Origin: Gp6-AA40 sp963742105
GTDB taxonomy: Bacteria > Acidobacteriota > Vicinamibacteria > Vicinamibacterales > UBA2999
Direction of reading: 5' to 3'
DNA length: 64,000 nt
Assembly (NCBI GenBank): GCA_963742105.1
Contig: CAVUKN010000007.1
Span: 744,001 to 808,000, forward strand
The notes beneath the pieces are model-generated. The model saw only the letters and a program-made list of their open reading frames with translations, ran no database searches and was not told where the DNA came from. Below are positions 1 to 8,666 of the stretch, piece by piece (the stretch's first letter is position 1; each line of letters begins with the position of its first letter). Both the position numbers and the translations under genes were made by a program.

Positions 1-895
1 GGTAACCCTGGTTCGTCAGCTGCACCGGGTTCAGCAGCATCCCGACCGACATGAAGAAGAGCGCCGAGAACGCATCGCGGATCGGAAGGGCGTCGCCGCT
101 CGCGCGCAAGTTGTAGTCGGATCGGCCAACGACAAGGCCCGCGACGAAGGCGCCGAGCGCAATCGACACGCCAAAGACGACGGCCGAAATGACGGCGACG
201 CCGAGCGCGAGCACCAGAACGGCGAGAGTGAACAGCTCCCGCGACCTGGTCGCCGCAACATAATCGAGCAGCCGCGGTACGAGATAGCGCCCGAACGGGA
301 TCGCCACAGCTCCGAGCGCGCCGACCTTGGCGAGGGCAACAGTGGCGCCGACGAGCAGCGCCGAGAACGTCAGCGACTCACGAGCCAGCGTCGGGAGGAG
401 GACGAGTACCAGCACGGTCAGGATGTCTTCCACCACCAGCCACGCGATCGCGAGGTGCCCGGTGCGTGTGTGCAGCTGGTGCGTGTCCGAGAGGACGCGG
501 ACCAGTACCGCAGTGCTGGCTACGGAGAGGGTCAGGCCGAACACCGCACCTGACAGCCAGCTCACGCCGATCGCGTGCGCGCCGACGGTGCCTACGGCGA
601 TGGCGGTGGCCATCCCGATCAACGCGCCCGGCACCGCCGTGCCGCGCATGGCGATCAAATCTTCAAGATGGAACTGCAGCCCGGCACCGAACAGCAGCAG
701 GATCACGCCGACATCGGCCAGTTGTTCCGCGTATTCGGCGTTGGCGACGAACCCGGGCGTATGTGGTCCGACGATGATTCCCGCGATCAGGTAACCGGCA
801 ATCGGGGAGAGTCCGACGCGGTGCGTGACATAACCGAGGACGAGCGCTGCTGTGAGGCCGCCGGCCAGAGTGAGGATGAGTCCGCTGTCGGGCAC
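1..895 (-). CDS. CPA2 cation:proton antiporter, KefB/YbaL type (3' part cut by window edge)
   Basis: The frame is open from the window edge to a GTG start at 893-895, with an in-frame stop upstream and no other good start. About 298 residues are visible. The N-terminus is a hydrophobic segment followed by an SPIAGYLIAGIIVGPHTPGF block, typical of the first helices of CPA2 exchangers. Near the cut end the motif GRSDYNLRASGDALPIRDAF followed by SALFFMSVGM matches the conserved YbaL/KefB core. The protein should exchange monovalent cations for protons across the inner membrane. Any C-terminal TrkA-N regulatory domain lies outside the window. It is divergent from udgX. Family confidence is high; the ion is unknown. 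Confidence 0.9.
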   Translation of the reverse strand, partial: MPDSGLILTLAGGLTAALVLGYVTHRVGLSPIAGYLIAGIIVGPHTPGFVANAEYAEQLADVGVILLLFGAGLQFHLEDLIAMRGTAVPGALIGMATAIAVGTVGAHAIGVSWLSGAVFGLTLSVASTAVLVRVLSDTHQLHTRTGHLAIAWLVVEDILTVLVLVLLPTLARESLTFSALLVGATVALAKVGALGAVAIPFGRYLVPRLLDYVAATRSRELFTLAVLVLALGVAVISAVVFGVSIALGAFVAGLVVGRSDYNLRASGDALPIRDAFSALFFMSVGMLLNPVQLTNQGY

Positions 896-930
896 CTGGC
901 CATAGTACCTGAACTCGTCGGGACCGCTTC

Positions 931-1704
931 GTGTGGATGACGCGCTCAGATGGCGAGCGGCATGCACGCCCTGCGACTGTGCCGAGGGCATCGTCGTCGC
1001 GATTACCTGCGCCACCGGCGGAGAGCGGTCGAGGTCGATCGCGTACGGCACTGCGTCAGACTCCTGACGACACGAAGCCGGACCGGGCCGGAAGTGCGGC
1101 GCCGTTCGTTCCCCAAACAAACAGCGTGCGCACCTTGCGCGCGGCCGCTCACGAATGCCGCGGATGCGACCTCTACAAGACGGCCACACAGGTGGTGTTC
1201 GGGGCGGGACCGCGGGGCGCTCACGTCATGTTCGTCGGCGAACAGCCCGGTGATCAGGAAGATCGGCAGGGAGAACCGTTCGTCGGGCCAGCCGGTGCGC
1301 TCCTGGATAAGGCACTCGCTGATGCCGGGATTCCGCGCGGTGATGTCTACGTGACCAATGCCGTGAAGCACTTCAAGTGGGAGCCGCGAGGAAAGCGCCG
1401 CATCCACAAGAAGCCAAGACTGTCCGAAGTAAGGGCCTGCCGTCCATGGCTCGAGGCCGAAATCAGGGCGGTGAAGCCGCGGGTGGTCGTCTGTCTGGGT
1501 GCGACCGCGGCTCAGTCGATCCTGGGCGCTCAGTTCAAGCTGATGGCGCAACGAGGCCAGGTTCTGACGAGCGAGCTTGCGAACACGGTCATCGCTACGA
1601 TCCATCCGTCGGCGGTGCTACGCGCTCCGGACGCAGAGGGGCGCCGCGCCGCATACGAGATGCTTGTCGCGGACTTGAAAGCCGCTGCGAGAGCGCTGAA
1701 GTGA
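931..1704 (+). CDS. udgX: UdgX-type uracil-DNA glycosylase (covalent uracil-DNA binding)
   Basis: The protein has the family 4 uracil-DNA glycosylase fold: a CRGCDLY Cys pair near residue 78, then GEQPGDQED, FVGPAG, YVTNAVKHFKW and a C-terminal TIHPSAVLR motif. Between them lies the loop KRRIHKKP. This loop is the hallmark of UdgX, whose loop histidine forms a covalent bond with the sugar at uracil sites. A [4Fe-4S] cluster is expected from the family. The homologous part begins near residue 65 (FVPQTNSV), so the true start may be an in-frame GTG at about 978 or 1126. The first 60 residues are basic and low in information. It would act in repair or tolerance of deaminated cytosine. Confidence 0.88.
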   Translation: MWMTRSDGERHARPATVPRASSSRLPAPPAESGRGRSRTALRQTPDDTKPDRAGSAAPFVPQTNSVRTLRAAAHECRGCDLYKTATQVVFGAGPRGAHVMFVGEQPGDQEDRQGEPFVGPAGALLDKALADAGIPRGDVYVTNAVKHFKWEPRGKRRIHKKPRLSEVRACRPWLEAEIRAVKPRVVVCLGATAAQSILGAQFKLMAQRGQVLTSELANTVIATIHPSAVLRAPDAEGRRAAYEMLVADLKAAARALK

Positions 1705-1824
1705 TCCGGCGGGTCTCCGGGCTCCGGACCCGGCGGTCCGTTGGCGCGGGAACCCGCCCTACAGCGCACGCTGACGGAATCCACTGAGTGGAACCCCGCC
1801 GGCCATTGCCTGGAACCCTGTCCG

Positions 1825-2549
1825 CTACTGGACGGTGATCGTGTCGGCGCGCAAGTAGACACCGCGCGACGCCAGCTCCTCCCGGTCCCGCGTCGAGAGG
1901 CCCCAGCTATACGTTTCCTCGACCATCGGTATGGGCTGAATCGTCCCGGAGACGACGTGCCGTTTTACCGTCTTCGAGTGGCGCGATGCTGTTGCCGGCT
2001 ATCAATCCGGCCTGCCGCTCGACGATGTCCCGGTGATCGCGAGTCGGCACGACCAGCAGGCGACTGTCTTTGTCTCCGACCCAGAACGCCTGGTCGTTCG
2101 CGATGTCGCCGCACAGGCATGCGCAGCTCGACCTTGCGCCCCACCAGCGCCTGGCTACCAGCGGAGATCCCTTCGATCTCGTGGAGCGAGTAGACGACCA
2201 GTGATTCCGCCACCGATCGGTCGCGGCCGGTCGTGCCGATGGCGCCGCTTTCACGCACCGTGGGCATGCCGTTCAACATCGCCTGCATGAGCGGTTCGCG
2301 GCTGTTCCGGGACGTCTCGTGGAGGAAGAAGATCGCAGCCACTGGCAGTATCACCATCAGCAGGATGGGCAGCACCCACCGGCCGCGACTCTCGATGGTC
2401 TGTTCGGGGTCCTCGTAAAACTCGGGGCCGAAATCCTTGTCCTCGTCGATGTAATCCTTGTTCATGCCCGCGAGCGGTGCAGGTTTCATACCCTGCCGTT
2501 GAGCCCTTTTTGCTGCGCTCTGCACCTTCATGGATAAGGAGCTGACCAT
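1825..2549 (-). CDS. Single-pass membrane protein of unknown function, frame broken twice
   Basis: The first ORF runs from an ATG at 2549: an acidic stretch (IDEDKDFGPEFYEDPEQ), one membrane segment (WVLPILLMVILPVAAIFFL) and a soluble part to VGRKVELR. The frame then breaks near 2107-2122 and continues as CGDIANDQAFWVGDKDSRLL. It breaks again at an A4 run near 1972 and continues as VSGTIQPIPMVEETYSWGL to a TAG at 1825. Removing one base at each site gives a continuous protein of about 240 residues. The C-terminal part looks like a small all-beta domain, but I do not recognise the family. The start is uncertain; ATGs near 2500 and 2463 are alternatives. Confidence 0.6.
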
Positions 2550-3217
2550 TGGCCGACCACATCCGTGAGCATCGCAGCGTTCTGGCAGCCGTCGAGAAGC
2601 GACTCTTGATCGCGATCGCCCATCGTCTTCCCCGCGTCGTCACCTCGGACCAGCTGACTCTACTGGCCTTTGCGTCGATGTGCCTGGCCGGTCTGGGATA
2701 CGGCCTCGCCTACAACGACCGGCGCTGGCTGTGGATGTCGATCGGCGCGCTGGCGCTCAACTGGTTCGGCGACAGCCTCGATGGAACCGTGGCCCGCGTC
2801 CGACGACTCGAGCGCCCCCGCTACGGCTTCTACCTGGACCACGTCGTCGACATTGTCGGGATCACCGCTTTGATGGCAGGCCTCGCCAGTTCCGGGTTCA
2901 TGAGTCCGGTCATCGCGCTTTCCCTCCTGGTCGCGTACCTGCTGGTTTCTGGTGAGATTTTCCTCGCGACCAGCGTGCACCGCGTCTTCAGGCTCTCGTT
3001 CGCCGGGTGTGGCCCGACCGAACTGCGGATCCTGCTGGCCGTCGGAACCGCCGCCCTCCGGACCGATCCTCACGTCGCCGTTCCATGGTTTGGCCGTGTG
3101 TCGCTGTTCGATCTGGGCGGAGTGATCGCCATCGCCGGATTGAGCATCGCGCTCGCAGTCTCCGTGTGGCGGAACGCAGTGGCGCTGGGTCGCCTCGAGC
3201 CGCGCATGAACCCTTGA
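2549..3217 (+). CDS. CDP-alcohol phosphatidyltransferase family membrane protein
   Basis: A membrane protein of 222 residues with the CDP-alcohol phosphotransferase signature: D-G-T-V-A-R, then nine residues, G, three residues, D, three residues, D (around residues 78-101, reading LDGTVAR to YGFYLDHVVD). Several hydrophobic segments follow. The enzyme would join a CDP-activated lipid to an alcohol in the inner membrane; the substrate cannot be told. The start is a TTG at 2549 that overlaps the divergent ATG at 2547-2549. uvrA follows 58 bp downstream on the same strand. Confidence 0.85.
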   Translation: MADHIREHRSVLAAVEKRLLIAIAHRLPRVVTSDQLTLLAFASMCLAGLGYGLAYNDRRWLWMSIGALALNWFGDSLDGTVARVRRLERPRYGFYLDHVVDIVGITALMAGLASSGFMSPVIALSLLVAYLLVSGEIFLATSVHRVFRLSFAGCGPTELRILLAVGTAALRTDPHVAVPWFGRVSLFDLGGVIAIAGLSIALAVSVWRNAVALGRLEPRMNP

Positions 3218-3275
3218 ACCGGCTGCGCCAGGGCGGTACCATTCTCCTCTTAGGCTCCAGAGGAAATTCATCACA

Positions 3276-6179
3276 GTGGCGACCCCAGACAAAGAACGGC
3301 CGGCGCGAAGTCCATTGGTCGTGCGTGGTGCGCGCACGCACAACCTGAAGAACATCGACGTCACGCTGCCGGCGGGCAAGCTGATCATCATCACGGGGGT
3401 CAGTGGCTCGGGAAAATCGTCGCTTGCGTTCGACACCATCTACGCCGAAGGGCAGCGCCGCTACGTCGAGTCGCTCTCAGCCTATGCCCGGCAGTTCCTG
3501 GAGCGCATGGAGAAGCCGGACGTCGATCGCATCGAGGGCATCTGTCCTGCCATCGCCATCCGGCAGAAGAACAGCGTCCGCAATCCCCGCTCGACCGTCG
3601 GCACCACCACGGAAATCCACGACTACATGCGGCTGCTCTTTGCGCGTGTGGGCCGGACCTACTGCCGCCAGTGCGGTCAGGAAGTCGTCCGTGAAACGGC
3701 CGAGGTCGTCGCGCGACGTCTGGGCGATCTTCCGGCAGGCACTCGAATCCTGATCGGATTCGAGCTGCCGATCGTGTCGATTCCGGCAGATTCCTCGGCG
3801 GACGCTGAAACGGCGGAAGAACTGGAAGCAGCTGAGGCGGATCGCGGTTCGGAGCGAGCCCGGGTCACGGATCCGATACTGGAAACCATCGAGGCGCTGC
3901 GACGCCGTGGGTTTGGCCGGCTGCTGGTGGATGGCCGTGCCGCTACGTTCGAGGACGTCGACCTCGCCTCTCTCCGGTCGCGCGGCAGCCTTGAAGTGGT
4001 CGTCGATCGCCTTCGCATCGAGGGTGACCTGCGAAGCCGCCTGACCGACTCGATCGAGACGTCGTATCGGGAAGGTGGTGGCGCAGCCTTCGCGGTGGAC
4101 GCCGACACCGGCGAGCGGCACGTATTTTCGGAGCGCTTCGAGTGCCGCCGCTGCGGAATCGCCTACGAAACGCCGCAGCCGCGACTGTTCTCGTTCAACA
4201 ACCCGTTCGGCGCCTGCCCGACCTGCCACGGGTTCGGCAACATCATCGAGCTCGACATGGAGCTGGTGGTGCCGGACGCCTCGCGATCGATCAACGAGGG
4301 GGCGATCGAGCCCTGGAGCAAGCCGCACTATCGTTCGCATCTTGCGGAGTTGAAACGCGCGGTGAAGAAGGGAAGTGTCCGCCTCGACGTGCCATGGTCG
4401 GAGCTGACCGACGAGGAGAGACACTTCGTCGTCGAAGGCAATGGCGATTACGAAGGCGTGCGCGGGTTCTTCCGGTGGCTCGAACGGAAGAAGTACAAGG
4501 TGCACGTCCGCGTCTTCCTGAGCCGCTATCGCGGCTACCTCGCATGCCCGGACTGCGGCGGCGCCCGGCTGCGACGCGAAGCGCGCGACGTCCATGTCGG
4601 CGGCCGCACGATCGATGCTGTCTCGGCGCTGACGGTGAAGGACACGCAAGCGTTCTTCGCGACGCTGCAGCTCTCCGAGAAGGAAACCGCCGTCGCCGAG
4701 AAGGTGCTGCGTGAAATTCGACGCCGTCTCGGTTTCCTGAGCGACGTCGGGCTCGACTACCTCACGCTCGATCGACTGTCGTCGACGCTCTCTGGCGGCG
4801 AGTCGCAACGAATCAATCTGGCAACGTCGCTCGGGTCCGCCCTGGTCGGCACGCTGTACGTCCTCGACGAGCCGTCGATCGGACTGCACACCCGCGACAA
4901 CCAGCGGCTTCTCGACATCCTGCAGCAGCTCCGCGATCAGGGAAATACCGTGCTCGTCGTCGAGCACGACGAGGAGATGATCAGAGTTGCCGATCACATC
5001 GTCGACATCGGGCTTGGCGCAGGGGAGCAGGGCGGCAAGGTTGTCTATTCGGGGAATCTCGACGGGCTGCTGCACGAGCCGCGATCGCTGACTGCCAAGT
5101 ACCTTCGGCACGAGCTATCGATCCCCATCCCGTCGCCACGCCGGCGCGGACTGCCGCAGAAGATCAAACTGCGAGGTGCGACGGAGCACAACCTCAAGGA
5201 CGTGGATATCGACATCCCCCTGAATACGCTGACCTGCGTGACCGGCGTGAGCGGCTCCGGCAAGTCCACGCTGGTGCACGACGTCCTGTACGCCGCCATC
5301 AAGCGCGCGAAGGGCGAATGGGATCGGCGTGTCGGCACCCATCGATCGCTCGACGGCCTCGAGTACATCAGCGACGTTGTCCTGGTGGATCAGGCCCCGA
5401 TCGGCCGGACACCGCGATCGAATCCGGTCACCTATCTCAAGGCATTCGATCCGATCCGCGAGCTCTTCTCGCTTACACGGGATGCGAAGTCGCGCGGGCT
5501 GTCGGCCAGCCACTTCTCGTTCAACGTCCCCGGGGGTCGATGCGAGGCGTGCCAGGGTGAAGGCGAAGTCCGCGTCGAGATGCAGTTCCTCGCCGACGTA
5601 TTCGTCCCCTGCGAGCAGTGCGACGGCATGCGGTTCAAGCCCCAGGTGCTCGAGGTGCGCTACCGCGGCAAGAACGTCCACCAGGTGCTGGACATGACGG
5701 TCCGCGAAGCACTGACGTTCTTCAGCCAGTCACCGAAAGTGCTGCGCCGCCTCCAGGTGCTGGACGAAATCGGCCTCGGCTACCTGCGGCTTGGCCAACC
5801 GGCGACGACGCTCTCGGGTGGCGAGGCGCAGCGAATCAAAATCGCCGCGCACCTGGCGTCCTTCGGTGGCGAGCGTCTGCTCTACATTCTCGACGAGCCG
5901 ACGACCGGCCTTCACTTCGACGACATCGCGAAGCTGCTGGCGGCGTTCCGAAAACTGGTCGAAGCCGGCCACACGCTCGTCGTGATCGAGCACAACCTCG
6001 ATGTCGTCAAGACCGCCGACTACGTCATCGATCTCGGTCCCGAAGGCGGTGAAGGCGGGGGTGAAGTGGTGACCACCGGCACGCCCGAACAGGTGGCGCA
6101 GGTCGAGGCGTCGCACACCGGCCGTGCCCTCCGTCCGGTCCTGGCCGCGGGACGCAGTAATGCGTACGCGGCTCACTGA
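3276..6179 (+). CDS. uvrA: Excinuclease ABC subunit A
   Basis: Full-length UvrA (967 residues), the damage-recognition ATPase of nucleotide excision repair. Walker A motifs GVSGSGKS are at about residues 41 and 656, and ABC signatures LSGGESQRI (about 506) and LSGGEAQRI (about 846) are present. The Walker B/D-loop regions read VLDEPSIGLH and ILDEPTTGLH. Zinc-binding pairs CRRC/CPTC (about 290-317) and CEAC/CEQC (about 756-782) are intact. The start is a GTG at 3276 behind an AGAGGAAA ribosome site. The next gene, a 3-methyladenine glycosylase, begins inside its 3' end, giving a repair gene pair. uvrC is 13 kb away. Confidence 0.98.
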   Translation: MATPDKERPARSPLVVRGARTHNLKNIDVTLPAGKLIIITGVSGSGKSSLAFDTIYAEGQRRYVESLSAYARQFLERMEKPDVDRIEGICPAIAIRQKNSVRNPRSTVGTTTEIHDYMRLLFARVGRTYCRQCGQEVVRETAEVVARRLGDLPAGTRILIGFELPIVSIPADSSADAETAEELEAAEADRGSERARVTDPILETIEALRRRGFGRLLVDGRAATFEDVDLASLRSRGSLEVVVDRLRIEGDLRSRLTDSIETSYREGGGAAFAVDADTGERHVFSERFECRRCGIAYETPQPRLFSFNNPFGACPTCHGFGNIIELDMELVVPDASRSINEGAIEPWSKPHYRSHLAELKRAVKKGSVRLDVPWSELTDEERHFVVEGNGDYEGVRGFFRWLERKKYKVHVRVFLSRYRGYLACPDCGGARLRREARDVHVGGRTIDAVSALTVKDTQAFFATLQLSEKETAVAEKVLREIRRRLGFLSDVGLDYLTLDRLSSTLSGGESQRINLATSLGSALVGTLYVLDEPSIGLHTRDNQRLLDILQQLRDQGNTVLVVEHDEEMIRVADHIVDIGLGAGEQGGKVVYSGNLDGLLHEPRSLTAKYLRHELSIPIPSPRRRGLPQKIKLRGATEHNLKDVDIDIPLNTLTCVTGVSGSGKSTLVHDVLYAAIKRAKGEWDRRVGTHRSLDGLEYISDVVLVDQAPIGRTPRSNPVTYLKAFDPIRELFSLTRDAKSRGLSASHFSFNVPGGRCEACQGEGEVRVEMQFLADVFVPCEQCDGMRFKPQVLEVRYRGKNVHQVLDMTVREALTFFSQSPKVLRRLQVLDEIGLGYLRLGQPATTLSGGEAQRIKIAAHLASFGGERLLYILDEPTTGLHFDDIAKLLAAFRKLVEAGHTLVVIEHNLDVVKTADYVIDLGPEGGEGGGEVVTTGTPEQVAQVEASHTGRALRPVLAAGRSNAYAAH

Positions 6180-6822
6180 TCGTTCGAGTCGTTCGAATCG
6201 TTCGGGTGGTGCGCGTTCGATCGTTCTGCCGCGGTCCTTCTACGAGCGGTCGACGTTGACCGTCGCCCAGGAGATGCTCGGTAAGGTGCTGGTGCATCGA
6301 ACGTCCGGTGGTGTGGCTGCCGGCATGATCGTGGAGACCGAGGCGTACATCGGTGAAGACGATCCGGCCTGCCACGCGGCTCCCGGGCCGACGCGTCGCA
6401 ACGAGCCGCTGTACGGCCCACCTGGTATCGCCTACGTCTACCTGAATTACGGCATCCACTACCTGGTCAATGCCGTGACCGAAGCCGAAGGGCATCCAGC
6501 AGCAGTGCTGATCCGCGCGCTGGAGCCAGTGGAAGGTGTCGCTCTCATGAGGAAGCGGCGTGCTCCGGACGGGCGGCAGGTCGCCGACGAGGATCTGTGT
6601 CGCGGACCCGGAAACCTGACGAAGGCGCTCGGCATCAGCCTCGCGGACAACCGGCTCGACCTGTGTGACAGCCGCCTGGTCGTCGAGGATCGCGGGTTCG
6701 CGGTGTCCGGGGTGGAGTGGGGCCCACGAATCGGGATCCGCGTTGGTGTCGAGAGACGCTGGCGGTGCTGGATCGCGGGTAACCGCTCCGTGTCGAGACG
6801 TCGGTCCAGCGAACGCGATTGA
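6160..6822 (+). CDS. 3-methyladenine DNA glycosylase, AAG/MPG family
   Basis: 220 residues. The conserved blocks are RSFYERSTLTVAQEMLGKVL, the catalytic ETEAYIGEDDPACHA region (the glutamate activates water), GPPGIAYVYLNYG, VLIRALEP and the CRGPGNLTKALGI block, ending in FW-like CWIAGNRSVSRRR. It removes alkylated purines in base excision repair. The ATG at 6160 overlaps the end of uvrA by 20 nt, suggesting translational coupling. An upstream in-frame ATG at 6124 is less likely. Codons 8-16 are built from a 9-bp tandem repeat (6181-6207), giving a Ser/Arg-rich tail before the domain. Confidence 0.9.
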   Translation: MRTRLTDRSSRSNRSGGARSIVLPRSFYERSTLTVAQEMLGKVLVHRTSGGVAAGMIVETEAYIGEDDPACHAAPGPTRRNEPLYGPPGIAYVYLNYGIHYLVNAVTEAEGHPAAVLIRALEPVEGVALMRKRRAPDGRQVADEDLCRGPGNLTKALGISLADNRLDLCDSRLVVEDRGFAVSGVEWGPRIGIRVGVERRWRCWIAGNRSVSRRRSSERD

Positions 6823-6840
6823 CGATTGACCAGTTTGGAC

Positions 6841-6903
6841 ATTGACTCATTGGATTGATGATTGAACTCAGCGAGGCCGAGTCCGCCGATCCAATGAGTC
6901 AAT
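6841..6903. repeat. Perfect 15-bp inverted repeat with heptamer-like flanks
   Basis: The arm ATTGACTCATTGGAT at 6841-6855 is exactly complementary to 6889-6903, with a 33-nt spacer. Just upstream the heptamer CGATTGA is repeated (6817-6830), and CGATTG recurs after the right arm. The element sits between the glycosylase gene and leuC. It lacks a T-run, so it is not a classical terminator. It belongs with the other short-repeat hairpins in this window. Confidence 0.8.
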
Positions 6904-6940
6904 CGTCGATTGGGTGATGCTACGATCGGAAGTTCAGCGA

Positions 6941-8338
6941 ATGGGACAGACACTCCTCCAGAAAGTGTGGGACCTCCACACCGTTCGGCGACTGCCCACG
7001 GGTCAGACGCAGCTGTTCATCGGCCTGCACCTGGTCCACGAAGTCACCAGCCCGCAGGCGTTCGACGCGCTACGCACGCGCGGGTGGAAGGTGGCGCGGC
7101 CGGATCGAACGTTTGCGACGGTTGACCACATCGTGCCGACCCGTGACCGCCAGCGCCCGTTCCTGGACGTGCTCGCTGAAGACATGATGTCCGCGCTCGA
7201 GCGAAACTGCCGCGACTTCGGCGTCCGGCTCGCCGGCCTTGGCGACGAGCGCCAGGGCATCGTGCACGTCATCGGGCCGGAGCTTGGCCTGACCCAGCCC
7301 GGCATGACCATCGCCTGTGGCGACAGCCACACGTCAACCCACGGAGCGTTCGGCTCGATTGCTTTCGGCATCGGCACCTCGCAGGTTCGCGACGTGCTCG
7401 CTTCGCAGTGCCTCGCACTCGAGCCTTTGAACGTGCGGCGTATTCGCGTTACCGGTCAGCTGCCGAAAGGCGTCTACGCCAAGGACGTCGTGCTCACCAT
7501 CATCCAGCGGCTGGGCGTGAGCGGCGGAAACGGGTTCGCGTATGAGTACGCCGGAGACACCATCGATCGCATGACGATGGACGAGCGGATGACGATCTGC
7601 AACATGTCGATTGAGGGCGGCGCCCGCGTCGGCTACGTGAATCCCGACGAGACGACGTTCGAATACATCAAGGGCCGGCCGTTCGCACCGACGGGCGACG
7701 CATTCGAGCGCGCGGTTGCGTGGTGGCGGTCGCTGGCATCAGACGCTGACGCCGTGTTCGACGATGAAGTCGAGATTCGCGCGGACGAACTGACGCCGGT
7801 GGTGACGTGGGGCGTCAATCCCGGTCAGTCGATCGGCATCGATGGCCGTGTGCCCGATCCTCAGCAGGCGTCCGATTCGCAAGCCGTCACCGACGCGCTC
7901 GACTACATGGGGCTGACGCCCGGCCAGGCGATTGAAGGGATGAAGGTCGACGTCGCGTTCATCGGGTCGTGCACGAATGGCCGGCTGTCCGATCTCCGCG
8001 AGGCGGCGCGCATCATTCGCGGTCGGCACGTCGCTCCAGGTGTGAAGGCGCTCGTCGTGCCGGGGTCCGACTCGGTGAGTCGCGCTGCCGAGCGCGAGGG
8101 ACTCGCCGACACGTTCCGCGCGGCAGGGTTCGAATGGCGCGGCGCCGGCTGTTCGATGTGCCTGGGTATGAATCCCGACAAGCTCGAAGGCAACCAGGTC
8201 TGCGCCGCCTCGTCGAATCGCAACTTCAAGGGGCGGCAGGGCAGTCCGACCGGCCGGACGCTGCTCATGAGTCCGGCAATGGTGGCCGCGGCAGCCGTTT
8301 CGGGCGCGGTCACGGACGTGCGGGAGATGGTCGAATAG
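6941..8338 (+). CDS. leuC: 3-isopropylmalate dehydratase large subunit
   Basis: 465 residues, normal length for bacterial LeuC. It carries the aconitase-family blocks DHIVPTRD, GDSHTSTHGAFG and the three cluster cysteines in IGSCTNGR and GAGCSMCLGMNPD. These hold a [4Fe-4S] cluster for isomerising 2- to 3-isopropylmalate in leucine synthesis. The start ATG at 6941 (MGQTLLQKVWD) matches the usual N-terminus; an upstream GTG at 6914 in the same frame is unlikely. Its partner leuD is 556 bp downstream, an unusually long gap filled with repeats, where the two genes normally almost touch. Confidence 0.97.
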   Translation: MGQTLLQKVWDLHTVRRLPTGQTQLFIGLHLVHEVTSPQAFDALRTRGWKVARPDRTFATVDHIVPTRDRQRPFLDVLAEDMMSALERNCRDFGVRLAGLGDERQGIVHVIGPELGLTQPGMTIACGDSHTSTHGAFGSIAFGIGTSQVRDVLASQCLALEPLNVRRIRVTGQLPKGVYAKDVVLTIIQRLGVSGGNGFAYEYAGDTIDRMTMDERMTICNMSIEGGARVGYVNPDETTFEYIKGRPFAPTGDAFERAVAWWRSLASDADAVFDDEVEIRADELTPVVTWGVNPGQSIGIDGRVPDPQQASDSQAVTDALDYMGLTPGQAIEGMKVDVAFIGSCTNGRLSDLREAARIIRGRHVAPGVKALVVPGSDSVSRAAEREGLADTFRAAGFEWRGAGCSMCLGMNPDKLEGNQVCAASSNRNFKGRQGSPTGRTLLMSPAMVAAAAVSGAVTDVREMVE

Positions 8339-8340
8339 CG

Positions 8341-8498
8341 GCGGGGCGAGGAGCGACGCTCGCTGGTGCGGGGAGTGACACTCGCTGGGTGCGAGACTCG
8401 ACGCTTGCTGGTGCGAGGGGCGACGCTCGTGGTGCGATACTCGACACTTGCTGGTGCGAGTCCCGAGGCTTGTTGGTGCGAGACTCGACGCTCATTCG
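8341..8498. repeat. 22-bp degenerate tandem repeat, array 1 (leuC-leuD gap)
   Basis: About seven units of period 21-23 bp (one longer at the end). The near-consensus is CTGGTGCGAGRCTCGACGCT followed by YG. Unit boundaries are near 8363, 8385, 8408, 8430, 8451 and 8473. The GGTGCGA core is nearly constant, while the second half varies. The period is not a multiple of three and short reading frames through it make no sense as protein. It begins 2 bp after the leuC stop. Confidence 0.85.
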
Positions 8499-8514
8499 CT
8501 GGTCACGAAGAACA

Positions 8515-8596
8515 CGACACACTGAGGCACTGAGGCACTGAGACACTGAGTTGCCTTCGGTTTGGATCCTCGTTGCCTCGGTGCCTCGGTGTGTCG
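8515..8596. repeat. 23-bp inverted repeat made of 8-bp units (leuC-leuD gap)
   Basis: The arm 8515-8537 (CGACACACTGAGGCACTGAG plus GCA) faces 8574-8596. All 23 positions pair in RNA, including two G-U pairs. The left arm is part of a run of 8-bp units ACTGAGGC. The loop is 36 nt. It separates the two 22-bp arrays and would be transcribed if leuC and leuD share an mRNA. Downstream, at 8633-8660, there is another short run based on CCTTCGTGT. Confidence 0.8.
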
Positions 8597-8666
8597 TCAA
8601 TTGTGCCGCAACCGCGAAGCCCACGTCGTCTGCCTTCGTGTCCTTCGTGCGCTTCGTGGTGGCTTG

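Noticed and set aside
3477..5111. A 544-codon open frame antisense to uvrA
   Set aside because: It is a shadow of uvrA, which has all catalytic and zinc motifs on the plus strand.
6181..6200. tRNA T-loop-like GTTCGAATC
   Set aside because: It is part of a 9-bp tandem repeat inside the glycosylase reading frame; no acceptor or anticodon stem can be drawn around it.
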